This document shows, piece after piece, positions 1 through 10,291 of a stretch of 64,000 bases of DNA. Source of the DNA: Cordilura impudica (lineage: Eukaryota > Arthropoda > Insecta > Diptera > Scathophagidae). Location of the stretch: assembly GCA_963682025.1 (NCBI GenBank), contig OY821519.1:189037253-189101252 (forward strand). The letters run 5' to 3'. Position numbers and translations under genes: made by a program. Below the pieces are notes generated by a model, which saw only the letters and a program-made list of their open reading frames with translations, was not told the origin of the DNA and made no database searches. Position 1 is the first letter of the stretch; every line of letters starts with the position of its first letter.

Positions 1-1015
1 AAAAATAATTAGATAAAATCAACTAAACGAAACAAAGATATTAAATTATTCTCTAAACTAATACGCAATTAATGTTATAAAAACACAACAAATAACGGAC
101 CGCGAGGCAACATCTTCGTTATATGCCGGCAGAAAGAAATTGCAATAATTTTTAACGCTTAACGGGGGCATGGTTAACAAATCTACGCACTCTATATTAA
201 ATCCGGGGCATTAGAGTATATCTTAATAGTTTTTTGAAACATGTAAAAATATACAGTACATAGCTATGCGCATTTATTTCTTCTATTTTTTAAAGCATTT
301 TTTTCATTCCATAATCTATATTCTATGAAATTGCATTTTCTCTCAGAATTAAAAAATTCTGAAATTGTTTATTCTTCCTTCCACTAACTGTCCATATAAT
401 CTTTTTTTATGGGTTACACTCATTAGCTTAAACAACACATCTACTCTTATCAGTAGCACAGTGTAAGATCGTGTAACATTTGTAATGTGTTATTTTTTGT
501 TAATGTCATTGTTGATTTTAGTATGTATTTAGTTGTGATTTATTATTAAAACTACTTCCCCCTGATATAACACTATCAATAAAAGAAAGAATTGAATAAA
601 TTGTCGGAGCCGGTGGATTAATTAAAAATATTTATGTACTAATCTTGTTTTATTTATTTGAGACAATAGTGAAGAGCAGGGTGAATAATTAATGTGAATC
701 AATTCACTAAATTATATTTGGATAACTGTTTAAAATAAAAATTCATTACGATTTGATTACTTTCTTATGCAACAGATTATAAGCAGTTTTTCTTTTATGA
801 ACTCTAAATTTAATTTTCTTAAAAATAAATTATATTTTTACTCTATGTATACCGAAGAACAATCATGAGACATTTAATGACAAACAAAGTCCTTAACCAA
901 TTCTGACGAAGTCTTTCGAACACTTTTTGCAATACGAGTGTAGGTGAAAAAAATATTTGATTTAACGAAATGTAATTTTAAGACTTGTATTCAACGAACA
1001 CAACAAAAAACATGT
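1..1015. other. AT-rich sequence, no gene seen
   Basis: No ORF of note on either strand and no recognisable repeat. A slightly GC-richer patch at about 98-180 shows no motif that I can name. Confidence 0.6.
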
Positions 1016-1731
1016 AAGATACCCTAACCATACGTTTAGAGACTTGGTCTTAGGTCCAACTAATTGGGTATAGAAAATAAGCATAAAAATTGAGTGGATT
1101 TTTTATTATTTTTTTCCTGCAGTTCTGAAGAAGTATGAACTTCGTATGCTATATTTATATTGGGCCTAGGTCGAAAAATGGAACGATCCCGACCATATGT
1201 ATTTGGTAGTCACTTCTTTAATGCAAAAAACATATGAAACCAAATTGGAGAATAATTGTGCAATATTTTCGTTCTTTGATAGATTTAAATGAAGATCGGG
1301 AATTAGCTTCATATGGAGGCTATGACTAAGAATTGTCCTATACGGTTTATTTTATTTAATAGATGTAATAACCCAATTTGAACGATATCTATATGATAAT
1401 TTGGATCTCATGGGAATTTTAGTCGATCTCATAGGTGTCATATGGGGAGTGGGTCTGAACATGCACCAATTTTCACTAATTTCAATAGCGTTCATCCTAT
1501 GGCCGATAGAAGCTTATATACTAAATTTCATCAAAATATATTCATATTTGCGACCTGTAGTTTGATTAGAAGGTTAACATGGACACACAGATGGAGGGAC
1601 GGACATCGCTAAATTAGATCAGAAAGTGACTGAATCGATCGGTATAATAAAAGATGGTTCTAGGTCAAATCTTTTTGGTAGATACAAACATCAGCACAGT
1701 CATTATACTCTAACCACATAGTGGTATACGG
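1016..1731 (-). mobile_element. Family-B Helentron/DINE-1-like element (diverged copy)
   Basis: Reading on the minus strand it follows the family-B layout. It starts near the TATACC...CCACATAGTGG end (about 1715-1731), continues through the 'agacccat...atttagcgatgtccgtcc' zone and ends at 'gcatggttagggta' (about 1020). The terminal hairpin and TTACTTGTTTT tail are missing at the low-coordinate end. It is more diverged than the copies at 23, 33 and 52 kb, so it is probably older. Confidence 0.7.
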
Positions 1732-1804
1732 TATAATTAATATCGAAATTATTTCTTTAAAAATATTTTTGTAATTTTCATGGAGTTATATCCAATTTTT
1801 TTAA

Positions 1805-1839
<35 letters not shown>

Positions 1840-2010
1840 CGGGAAGTAAAAACAATCGATCAAATACCTATCGAGGAACCATACCTCTATCTTTAAAATC
1901 GAGTCTGCTAGCTTTTGCGGGTAGGTATTTTTGCGATTTCCTTCATGATTTCGTCCAAAAACATTACGTTTACGGCCATTTTTGGGCTGACTCCAAATTT
2001 CAATTCAAAG
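1732..2010. repeat. Unassigned spacer with (TA)n microsatellite
   Basis: A pure TA tract lies at about 1808-1836. The rest is a spacer between a rolling-circle element and a mariner. No gene is seen. Confidence 0.6.
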
Positions 2011-2012
2011 TA

Positions 2013-2655
2013 AAGGGTTTTCCAACAAGAGGTGTTATTTTGAAACACCCGGTATTTCGGTAGCTGTCACTTTTGAAGCTTTTATTCTTTGACATTTGAC
2101 AAGTAGAAACTACGCCATTACTAAAAATGGAACGAAACGCTACAACGCCTTGAAATTATTAAAATTCACTACAAAAATTGTGAAAATCTTGCAGTCACAG
2201 TTCGCAAAACTAAAGCATTTTGATTAATGATTTTTTATGGTCGGAGTTGGATGGTATTGATCTGGATAACGTTTACTTTCAACAAGAGGCGCTATGTGCC
2301 ACACAAGCAACGAAACCATTGCTCTTTTACGGGAAAAGTTTCCGGACCGTGTTATCTCTCGAAGAAGTGATCACAATTGGCCACCGAGATCTTGTGATTT
2401 AACACCTTGCGACTTCTTCGTGAGGTCGATTCAAGACCTCAAAGATAGAATTCGTGAGGCTATCGAGGACATAGGGCAGTCCATGAAAAGGATATGGTCC
2501 TGTAAGCGTCGTCGTGGTGGCCATTTGGCTGATGTTGTTTTTCATTATTAACGGCATACCTTCGTCTTTATTATGAAATAAACATCCGCTCATTTATCTC
2601 AAAAATGGCATTTTTCTTTGAATACCAAAATAACACCTCTTATTGGAAAACCCTT
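2013..2655 (+). mobile_element. Tc1/mariner-superfamily element, internally deleted non-autonomous copy
   Basis: The terminal inverted repeats AAGGGTTTTCCAA.AAGAGG (about 30 bp) face each other at 2013-2042 and 2626-2655. TA dinucleotides flank both ends (2011-2012, 2656-2657), the target duplication of this superfamily. Inside, an ATG at 2127 opens a decayed transposase N-terminus (EIIKIHYKNCENLAVTVRK, helix-turn-helix region). It jumps across a deletion to the C-terminal catalytic part at 2220-2440 (CHTSNETIALLREKFPDR, then WPPRSCDLTPCDFF, whose last D is a catalytic-site aspartate). Frameshifts and the deletion make it non-functional; it may move in trans. Confidence 0.85.
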
Positions 2656-2739
2656 TACAATTAAAAACGAAGATTTTGAGCCAAAAACTATTGAAATCGG
2701 TTGATTAGTTCGAGATATTGATAAAACAGTGAACACACT

Positions 2740-3162
2740 TTTTTATAATCCTAAAATGAACCCTGCAGGACCATTATAGTCATTGTCTCCATATAAGGCT
2801 GATTCTCGATATATTCCTAAATCTATCAAAACAGAAAAATATTGCATATATTTTTTTCAAATTTGGTTTATATATGTTGTTGAGAAAAATAAGTAACTTT
2901 TTGACCTAGTCCCCAAATAAAAATTATGAAATTTTATGTATCTGTACGCCACAAATTAATAACAATAGCACTAAAATTGGTTTATGCTTATTTTCTATAT
3001 CCAGTTATTTCCTCAGCAAAATTGGATCGAAGATCCTCTCTCGAAACGCTGGTATAAGATATTAAATAGTCGGTCTAGACCGACTATAATTTTCTTACTT
3101 GTTTTACTATAAGATATTAAATAGTCGGTCTAGACCGACTATAATTTTCTTAATTGTTTTAC
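2740..3162 (+). mobile_element. 3' part of a family-B Helentron-like element with a tandemly duplicated terminus
   Basis: The first 300 bases align by eye with the 3' half of the family-B copies ('cgat..ttcctaaatctatcaaaacagaaaaatattgca', 'ttatgcttattttctat'). The last unit of 55 nt, containing AGTCGGTCTAGACCGACT and the tail TTACTTGTTTT, is present twice in tandem (3053-3107 and 3108-3162) with one or two differences. The 5' half is missing. Confidence 0.75.
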
Positions 3163-3199
3163 TATTATTAGGTGCGTATTTGTATACTCTTTAAAAACG

Positions 3200-3835
3200 A
3201 AGGTTTTAAACTCTGTTCGCGCTCGAACCACCCGGATCTCCTTATAAAGTCAGTAAGAGCGCACAGTGGAACATCTTCATTACAAAGTAGATGTTGCACT
3301 GACTCCTCCTAGTCCATATAGCTCCTGTAAAAGCCAGTTTCTGGTACACCTATGCGTTCGACCATCCGACCTATTACACAGCATCCTATAAACTGACTGA
3401 TTGTTCCTTTACCAAATCTAATGAATTTTTCAGTTCTCTTTGATTTGATAAATGATCGGGATATCCGGTAAGGAGTCAGTTGCATCCATCTCGTTCTCAA
3501 CATAAGGTCAGCTGCATCCTCCATATCATCGGCATCATATTTAGCATTGTTTCCCTGACTGGTCAATTTGTACATCCAGTGGATTTCATCTCTTGCCAAA
3601 ACATCGAAGATCAAACTCTTGTTCTTAGTCTTCTTCGAAAAAATAATCAACTCTGTTTTAGATGTATTAACCCCAGACCTTTTAGCTCATTTTTCGAGTT
3701 TCTTTAACGCCAACTCTGATCTTTGATAAGAATTTACCCCTGGCCAGAAACACAATGTCGTCGGCATAGATGACAATCTTGGTGCCTGTAGTTTCAAGGT
3801 ATTGGAGGATTTTATTGATCACAAGGTTAGGAAAC
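3200..3835 (-). pseudogene. LINE reverse transcriptase fragment (R1/I-like), broken
   Basis: On the minus strand TGTKIVIYADDIVFLARGK carries the reverse-transcriptase YADD motif (3768-3757), followed by LSKIRVGVKETRK. After a frameshift, a 113-aa frame (3650-3309) starts IIFSKKTK, the usual post-RT strand. It ends with the C-terminal region FIRFGKGTISQFIGCCVIGR and, past a stop, VQHLLC, typical of insect non-LTR elements. Sequence between RT and C-terminus is missing, so this is a deleted and frameshifted 3' remnant. Confidence 0.7.
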
Positions 3836-3837
3836 TT

Positions 3838-3960
3838 GTCTTCATCGGTCATATTAGTATGACGGTAAATAACTTTTCCATATGGGTTAAGGAGTTATCT
3901 GATCCATATGTTACTAAACAGCTATACATATATGGAATATACTTATATACATCAGCTACA
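3838..3960 (+). pseudogene. Short LINE fragment on the plus strand
   Basis: WVKELSDPYVTKQLY resembles the 'W.KEF.DPYVTKQL(Y/F)' segment that follows the RT in jockey-type LINEs; compare the copy on the minus strand near 47.23 kb (GFIKRWAKEFNDPTVTKDQF). Only about 40 codons survive. Confidence 0.4.
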
Positions 3961-4289
3961 CACCAATGTTTATTAGTCTGTGCAGAAAAGGTTTTTGCTA
4001 TTCTGTTTATACTGATAGACAAAGGCTTATTAGACTCCCAACTCTAGGGAGTAGGAGGATCATGCTGGGTTTGTGTTGCTTTTATATTCAACTCAAACAG
4101 AGATGTTAACTTTGATTCAAATAAAATTTTAACATAACTTCTAGATTTACAAGACATTTTATTTATGGATATTTTGTTTATGGACTTATATGAGGACAAA
4201 TATGAGATAATTCGGGCATCTTTAATGCGACATGTAGCAGACATTTTACTCGGATACAAGCACATTTCGACAGCCAAAAAATAAATGAA

Positions 4290-5200
4290 GGTCCACTGCA
4301 TACGGAGGTTACGGAAGTTTCTGTGATAGTCAATGTGCAGGATCTTATGGACCAAAAAGTAACACGGCTGTTGAAAAGTCTTCCAGAAAATGAGTTGGAA
4401 AATGTTCCTGAGAAGTAAATGGGGCTGCGATGGATCATCCGGACAAAGCGTTTATAAGAAAAGGATATCTTCTAATGACACTACAATATCAGATGGATAT
4501 GAGTTATGTTCCTTTGCGGCTTAAATCTTATTTTTCCGACACTGGAAAAATCCACGGCAGTGGATTTGCAAGAGAATCGCCGGAACTCATAAGGACTACA
4601 GTGGAGGACATTCAGGAAGAAATTGACAAGAACAATTGACGGAGAAGTCGTAAATAAACAGACAAATACAATCTCAATTCTCAAAAGAACTTCGGAAACT
4701 TGAACCATCAGAAGATCAGAAAGAACCGAATACAGAATGCGGTTTTCAAAGAAGTTTGACTAAAAGTGACTACCACCGGTAGTCAATCAAATCATTAAAA
4801 GATTGGGAACATCTTGACTAATTTCAACTGCAAAGAAAAGGTTAATTCCACAAAATATGGAGAATATGGTTTGAAAATTGCATCACTTTTGACGGAAACG
4901 TATCCACTGAAGGAATTGACCCCGACAGTCCATAAATTAATGGCGCATGGCAAAGATAAAATTGAATATCAGTCTTTGCCAATTGGAGAGCTTTCCGAAA
5001 AAGCTCAGTAGTCCCTCTACAAATTTTATAAAAATATAGAAGATCGAACACGTTCAAAGCAAACACGGAAGGCAAAATGAGGACTTGTTCAACATGTTGG
5101 CAGCATCTTCCCATCCACATATTTCATCTCTGCGGCATGTGAAGTCACGAAAAGAGTTAGACTCCAATAATTATAGTTCAGAAATGATTAGTTTTTTAGA
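4290..5200 (+). pseudogene. Decayed DNA-transposon transposase, possibly Transib/RAG1-like
   Basis: Three blocks in shifting plus-strand frames are collinear. First, WGCDGSSGQSVYKK at about 4420-4465. Second, after SDGYELCSFAA.., a segment with KIHGSGFARES. Third, PTVHKLMAHGKDKIEYQS then LPIGELSEKAQ (4920-5010), SLYKFYKNIEDRTRSKQTRK, LFNMLAASSHPHISSLRHV (5085-5150). The order 'WGCDGSSG...YK...LP(I)G.LSEEAQE.RNK..R...R..SR...N.D....LL.SSDP.ISS' is what I recall for Transib-related transposases, whose catalytic D and E fall in the first and last blocks. Several stops and frameshifts make it dead. The family name is an inference. Confidence 0.45.
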
Positions 5201-5342
5201 TATACCTTCTGTTATGAATTGTGTATACAATTTTGCTTGTACCTATCCCAAAATTTCAAGAATTCGTGGTGAACTGCTTCTCCACTTTGCTCTGACCAAA
5301 ATCCTAAACCATTATTATTATCAATAAATTGTAAACAATTTT

Positions 5343-5800
5343 CTACGCGTTCTGAATAACATGAATTTTCAAAGTTTCTGATATGCCGCCAATGCTTCTC
5401 AAAGCTGTACGCACTTCATTAATATGAGAATTTATTGAAAGTCCACGTTTTCCAGAATTAAAACAGCTATATACGGGCTTGTCTATAGCTTTGTAAGCAT
5501 TGATGTAGGGAACAATTGCAAAATATCCTACATCGCCGAAAATTTTTGGGTCATCCAGTTTATCAGCTAACTTAAGCAGGTTTTTACATGCATTACCTTC
5601 AAATGCATATCCATGATAGTTCTGTGCAACAACTTTTAATTTTTTTTTGGTCACAACATAGCCTTTTCTTATCTTAAAAGAGGAACTACGCCACGCCAAA
5701 AGATATGGTTTAGAAGCCCATGCAAAACTGTAATTCTGGAATAACATATTTTTCTAAAATTTTCACATCATCATTTTCAGCAAAAAGAGGATTAATTGTA
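5343..5800 (-). pseudogene. Unidentified transposon-like ORF remnant
   Basis: A 134-aa minus-strand frame (5747-5343) encodes NACKNLLKLADKLDDPK, then SINSHINEVRTALRSIGGISETLKIHVI. 'LKIHVI' after a helix resembles the region before the catalytic Glu in several DDE transposases, including the CMC-like protein at 10.9 kb ('MSYKIHLL'). It stops short and has no recognisable start. It could belong to the relic next to it in an inverted piece or to another element. Confidence 0.35.
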
Positions 5801-6129
5801 CTATGGCAGTTTTTGCTTTCTCTTTTATCTTTTCCTTCAAGACAAAATTTTTCATCGCATAGGATTTTCAACTTCTGAATTATCATTAATTAAACATGCA
5901 AGCTTGATCATTTCATTTGTAGCGTTTTGGAAACTTCTGGCAAGTTTCCTTTTTATCTGTTACTTTTATCGGTTTGTGATAATTTACTTCGACAAAGTCT
6001 AATGGATTTATTAAGTACTTTTTTCAATTTCTTTTGTGGTCTTTACCTTTAATAATTTTGCATGACCCTAAAATCCGAGCAGTCATACACATATAGCAGT
6101 TACATGTATCTTTGAAAAGTCGAGTTTTT
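5801..6129. other. AT-rich spacer, no gene seen
   Basis: Only short, compositionally biased frames; nothing recognisable before the family-A element begins. Confidence 0.6.
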
Positions 6130-8625
6130 TATACCCTCCACTCCAGTGTGCAGAGGGTATATAAAAGTTTGTCATTCCGTTTGTAATAATTAGAAAAAAA
6201 ATTTTGGACCCCATAAAATATATATATTTGTGATACTTATAACAACCGGAGTTGATATAGCGATGTCCCTCTGTCCGTCTGTGGAAATCACGATGACGGC
6301 ATCAATTGGGCAGCTAGGGTGCTCGTTAACATAAAAAATGATTCGTTAACATCCTGGAAAGTTTGCTATTTAAAATCGTCGAAATCGGCCGATTAGGGCC
6401 CGAGATTTGAATGAAGAACTAAAAAAGTCTTGAAAAAATATAATTTTCTATGTTGTTCTTGTCACGATCCCGCCCTCAATACGATAGCTAGGGTGATCAT
6501 TTTTAGTGAGAATGATTCACCAAATTCATGGGGAGATTTCTATTTCAAAAATCATTAAAATCGGTGGAACAGGTCCAGGGAAATCTCTGAAAAAGTAAAA
6601 AAAAAAATTAAAAACATGATGTTGTCATAGCTGGACTTGTTGTTTTTGTGGTCGTTGTGGTAATAATATAATAAAAGCAAACCCTTTATACATTTTTTTA
6701 TCAACTCTGGTAGAAAAATTTAAAAGTATCCATTGTTTTGGCATTACTAAAAAAATTTGTTAGATCATTTCTGTCATTACCACGAGCCTGCCTGCAAAAT
6801 TTCAGGTCGAATGGGTCACGGGAAAGGGGTTAAAATCGATCCAAAATTTTTTCGACCAGCAGACATTACGAGTTAATATAAAGGGAGTAAAAATTCACCA
6901 ACATCTAAAGCAAATAATGCTAAAATACCTAGTTGTTAATAAAAAAAAAATAAACAATGTAAATTTACCAAAAAAAAAATTTTATGTATAAATTTATTTA
7001 AGAAAATATCAATCTAAAAACTGGAATTAAAATTTCCAATTATAAATTAGAAAATATTAATTGAATTTTAGAAAATCATATCAAAACGTCGGAAATTATA
7101 ATTTTAAATTTAGAAGACATCAATTGCATCTTTAATATATAAATTTTATTCGTTAAACACAAATTGAAATTCCAAAAAAAAAAAACACCAAATACCTATG
7201 TTTACATTTAAAAAATTTTTACATTTAAAAATATATTGACATTCAGGAGAAATTAATAGCTTTTCAGTACCGCGATTCAGTAACTTCTTTTAACGATAGT
7301 CGAATCGTTAAAAAAAGAAAATAGCAAAATTATCAGTAAAATTTTTAAACGATATTCGCTATTGTTAAACTCAGCTGTTGTTGTTATCTAAACGACAACC
7401 ATTTTTGTGTTGTTTATTCCATCGATAAAAACTTAAATTTTTAGGCTGAAATGTCGTCATACATAAATAAAAATCATAAAATAGTGAAAATATTTTGCTT
7501 TAATTAAAAAACTTTTTTATATAAATAAAAAAATTAAATAGCATATTCAATTCATTATTTCATTTTCAAATAAATACACAGAAATATTAGTAAAAAATAA
7601 AGATATTAAACATAAACATAAAGTCATCCTGTCAAACACGAAGTAATATGTTTTTTTCTATCTTCTTTGTGTTTTTCGCTTATTTTGACAGAGATGCCAC
7701 TCGATTACAATTTAAATAAATAGAAAAATAGATTTGTCGACTGTCGTTAAGATGTATGTACTTAGTGAATCACTTAATCCTTAGCGCAAACAACAATGGC
7801 TGTCGATATATTTTGCGATTGTCGGATCGTTGAAATTTACAGAATCACGCTACAGAAAACATTAATTTAAATTCAATGAATTTTAGAAAACGTCAATTGA
7901 TATTTAAGAATTGCGAACATAAAAATTGTAACATAAATAAACGCAATTTGATGAGAATGTTATTTATATATAAATTTTCACAATTTTTTTTTGGATGAAA
8001 ATTTGAAGTTTTTCAGAAAGATAACAAATTATTTTATTTAAAATGTTTGGGACATTTGGTTTTTTGCGTTTGGCATCCCTAATTTGAATATTTATTATTA
8101 TAAATTTATTCTCTATGTTTTCCAAATATGGCAATATTTTAATAAAAAAGTTGAGAGAGTTTTTTTTTGGTTATTATTTTGTTACTCCATCCGAGCTATA
8201 TGGCCGCAATGAAGAAATATTTGGCCAGTTAAAAGAAACTGTACAGCTATCTCCAATTAGCACGATTTAATGCATATAGCCACCCTACACAACCATTACC
8301 TTTGCAATGGAGGTTAGGGCGAGCTATTTAATTAGCAAAAACTAAATTAAATGAGAAGTTACGACATATAACCGGAAACGCATGCATATAGGTATATAAC
8401 CTAAATGCATGCCGATCAGCAACCACGATGACCAAAAAGCAAACACCGAAATAAATCCGAAATAATAGAAAAGACGAAAACCAACCCAAAGAATTTGCTG
8501 AAATAATTTGGTATTAAGTTTAACAAATTGTTTACTTTTTCATTTACATTTATTATCAAGACTCAAACCGAGGTGGAGGTTATCAAAGATTCGGCACAGC
8601 CGAATTTAACACTCTTACTTGTTTT
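6130..8625 (+). mobile_element. Family-A Helentron/DINE-1-like element, long copy (about 2.5 kb)
   Basis: The 5' end TATACCCTCC...TGTGCAGAGGGTATA (6130-6162) is a short inverted repeat like the DINE-1 start. It is followed by 'gtttgtcattccgtttgtaa' and a CTGTCCGTCTGT microsatellite (6270-6285), the DINE-1 order. The 3' end has the hairpin ATTCGGCACAGCCGAAT (8589-8605) and the tail ending CTTACTTGTTTTT (8625). The interior (6.6-8.5 kb) is AT-rich with no transposase. It is longer than the other copies and may contain a further insertion at about 6.9-7.9 kb. Other family-A copies lie at 29.2-30.7, 62.8-63.2 and 63.9 kb. Confidence 0.7.
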
Positions 8626-8629
8626 TGGT

Positions 8630-8813
8630 AAAACGATATCTTCATAATTTGGGATATCTTGTATGGGTCTGTTGAAAGACCTTTTTCGACATCAAGTGGA
8701 GTAAGATAACAAGTTCTACAAATACCTAACGGAAATTTAGGATCTTCAATATTGAAATACTTTTTTATAAATTTCTTAATCAAAATTTCCGTATCTACAA
8801 TATTAATAGGCAA
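8630..8813 (-). pseudogene. Short unidentified ORF remnant with CxxC motif
   Basis: The minus-strand frame reads ILIKKFIKKYFNIEDPKF then PLGICRTCYLTPLDVEKG. A 'P.FPLGIC.TC' motif occurs near the N-terminus of several insect transposon proteins, where it forms part of a zinc site. Its downstream end runs into the tail of the family-A element and its start overlaps the Helitron boundary, so it is an old fragment cut on both sides. Confidence 0.3.
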
Positions 8814-9117
8814 AGCGATTTCTTGTGACCGATGTAAGTTTTACCCCGATTTTGACATAAAATTTATCATTTGAAAGGTATTTCTTTTTAGCTGTTACCC
8901 AGATTTACAGATTTTCATCGTCTGGAATATTTTTTTGGAGTTATGATCGTTTAAAGTTGCTACTAACACATACATAAAATTATACAATACTATGTGTTAA
9001 ATTTGTTAATGTGTTTGTATTGAAATGTGAAGCAAATGACCCTAAAGGTCTTTATCAAATGAAAAAATTAAATTTTCTATAATTTGCAATCGAATTTCGA
9101 GTGCTGGAATCTGCTAG
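8794..9117 (+). mobile_element. Non-autonomous canonical Helitron, copy C1 (324 bp)
   Basis: Starts TCTACAATATTAATAGG after an A and ends ...GGAATCTGCTAG before a T. The 3' hairpin region ATCGAATTTCGAG is degenerate. The internal sequence matches the other four copies. Confidence 0.8.
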
Positions 9118-9430
9118 TTTTTATTATTAAGATTTTTTTTTGTTTAATTTTACCAAACGTTATTTTTTTCCACATGGGGCACATACCTTTTTTTCTTTTC
9201 TCTTCGTGAAAATATTTATTTATGTTCATTTTCAAACTTTAGAGTTTCTTTATCAAAGTGAAGAATGAAGTCTCTTGCAAAAAAATTTTTTTTTACCATT
9301 TTTCGCAATTTTCCGGAAAACTATAGAATATTTCAGGGAAAAATTAGTTGAATTTTATAGCTAAGGAAATTTGAGTATAAAATTTGGTACTTAAAAGTTA
9401 TTTTATACCTTCAGAACCCGCGAAACTTCA
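9118..9430. other. AT-rich spacer, no gene seen
   Basis: Homopolymer-rich sequence with no coding signal or recognisable element. Confidence 0.6.
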
Positions 9431-10278
9431 AACAATAGAAAAAAGTGCTTATGCAAATGCAGAGTGGCGTTAAAATGGCCATATCAATACACCTAAGAAG
9501 TAGTTTGCTAGAAACATCTGCTGAAGAAGGTCACATCTACACGTTAGCCCTTCACTTAAAATTCATTGGAAACGCATTTTGATGAAAATCTTGTTGAGAA
9601 AAGGTTTTAAAAGAAAAACTCGTTAATTTAAGCATACTTTGGCCGGGGTCAACCCCAACAGAAGAGCAATGGAACTTGTTAAGTACAAACTTTTGAGCAG
9701 TATTAAAACACTCAATATACAGTACAACTTGCAAGAGAAATTAAAAAGCAACACTAGACTATACAAATATCTCGATCGCAAGAAAGCAGAACATTATCTT
9801 AAGGATGATATGTAAATGGAAGACATAACACTGATCATGGACGCACGTAGCAGGATGATATTTCTTAATGGTAATAGATTTGGTGTAGGAGAAGATCAAA
9901 ACTTATGTACTTTATGTAACCTTCGAGAAAAGAAAACACTTCAACACTTTCTGTCGGAGTTTGTCCAGTTCTTAAGGAATTTAGAATCCGATGTTTCCGC
10001 CAACCCTTATTAAATGAAACCGAAATGATATGCATTATAGATTGTAGCGCGAATCTGCATTATAATTAAGACAGATAATGATATCTGTATACAATTTATT
10101 AAAGTTGATTACACAATTAGACCGACAGATATTTTAAATAAATATTGTCAATTATTATTATATTTATCTTTTGCTGGTTATAATTTATATGAAAAAGAAA
10201 AATTTTAGTTATAGAAAATACCTTTGTAAATTGTAATTAAATTGAATTTTGTCAATAAAGTTAGTTAGTTAGATGATC
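9431..10278 (+). pseudogene. 3' end of a non-LTR retrotransposon (LINE), broken ORF2 plus tail
   Basis: Shifting plus-strand frames give MQSGVKMAISIHLRSS.., YTLALHLKFIGNAF and, after 9816, MDARSRMIFLNGNRFGVGEDQ then CTLCNLREKKTLQHFLSE. The last is the CxxC..H zinc-knuckle-like C-terminus of R1/Outcast-type ORF2 proteins. The element ends with AATAAA and a GTTAGTTAGTTAG tail (10255-10272), as expected of target-primed insertion. Several in-frame stops. Confidence 0.65.
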
Positions 10279-10291
10279 TTTATTAGTATTA

